The notes below the pieces were generated by a model, which searched no databases, was not told the origin of the DNA, and saw nothing but the letters and a program-made list of their open reading frames with translations. From an uncultured Anaerosolibacter sp. (GTDB lineage: Bacteria; Bacillota_A; Clostridia; Peptostreptococcales; Thermotaleaceae): a stretch of DNA of 5,457 bases. The position numbers and the translations under genes were made by a program. Below, one piece after another: positions 5,229 to 5,457 of this stretch. The stretch covers positions 1 to 5,457 of the forward strand of contig CALECF010000080.1 of NCBI GenBank assembly GCA_937948705.1. Reading direction: 5' to 3'. Position 1 is the stretch's first letter; each line of letters starts with the position of its first letter.

Positions 5229-5453
5229 ATGTTAGTATTAACACGAAAAAATGATGAAAGTATTATAATAGATGGTCGTATTGAAGTCAAGATCTTAGGT
5301 ATTGAAGATGGAAAGGTAAAGTTGGGCATATCTGCACCCAAAGAGGTTGTGATACATCGGAAGGAAGTGTATCTGGATATACAGTCGGTAAATAAAGAAG
5401 CTTCAGAGAGTAACCTAACATTAGATAATTTGAGAAATCTATTTAAAAAATAA
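5229..5453 (+). CDS. csrA: CsrA, translational regulator
   Basis: This 74-residue protein is CsrA, a small dimeric RNA-binding protein that binds GGA motifs, often in hairpin loops over ribosome sites; in B. subtilis it blocks translation of flagellin mRNA. It begins MLVLTRK, followed by IEVKILGIEDGKVKLGISAP (18-37) and VIHRKEVYLDIQ (41-52). L4, R6 and R44, positions known to matter for RNA binding, are present. N55, the position where substitution in B. subtilis CsrA impairs FliW response, is also Asn here. A C-terminal helical tail (about 56-74) ends in FKK, as in FliW-controlled CsrA proteins. TAGGAGG (5215-5221) lies 7 bases before the ATG. The 17-base gap after fliW indicates co-transcription. 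The gene is complete, ending four bases before the window edge; flagellin would be expected downstream in many relatives. Confidence 0.97.
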   Translation: MLVLTRKNDESIIIDGRIEVKILGIEDGKVKLGISAPKEVVIHRKEVYLDIQSVNKEASESNLTLDNLRNLFKK

Positions 5454-5457
5454 AAAA

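Overview
The window is a late flagellar gene cluster, with every gene on the + strand: (flgM tail?)-flgN-flgK-flgL-yviE-fliW-csrA. This gene order, the low G+C content (hand counts of about 32-35% in ordinary coding stretches), the strong AAGGAGG-type ribosome binding sites and the FliW/CsrA pair all point to a motile, low-G+C Firmicute. The protein sequences look more clostridial (Alkaliphilus-like anaerobes) than Bacillus. That genus-level guess is inference from sequence flavour, not from a search.

Layout: bases 1-28 hold what may be the last codons of an upstream gene, by gene order flgM. FlgN (67-564) is the export chaperone for the hook-filament junction proteins. A 180-bp gap follows; it carries a copy of a dispersed intergenic hairpin repeat and only a weak promoter candidate. 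FlgK (745-2358) and FlgL (2385-4076) are the two junction proteins. FlgL is nearly twice the usual length because an insertion of roughly 240 residues sits between its conserved ends. A YviE/DUF6470 protein of unknown function follows (4104-4670). Its stop codon runs directly into a good intrinsic terminator (4669-4695). A plausible sigma-A-type promoter then precedes fliW (4780-5211) and csrA (5229-5453). The window ends just after csrA; flagellin (hag) would be expected next in many relatives but is not visible.

How the genes work together: FlgN keeps FlgK and FlgL unfolded and delivers them to the flagellar export gate. FlgK and FlgL then form the adaptor between hook and filament. In Bacillus, FliW binds either flagellin or CsrA. 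When flagellin is exported, FliW is freed, captures CsrA, and flagellin translation is de-repressed. The residues visible here (CsrA R44 and N55, and the FliW family core) fit that switch.

The genes are well-known families, and I do not see a new multi-gene system. The points that merit a second look are: the composition-shifted (about 47% G+C against 32-33% on both sides) module inside FlgL; hairpins that cover the Shine-Dalgarno sequences of flgN and flgL; a CsrA-like GGA loop at the yviE start codon; the terminator-plus-promoter that may uncouple fliW-csrA from the structural genes; and the dispersed hairpin repeat between flgN and flgK. Most remaining open frames on either strand are shadows of these genes.
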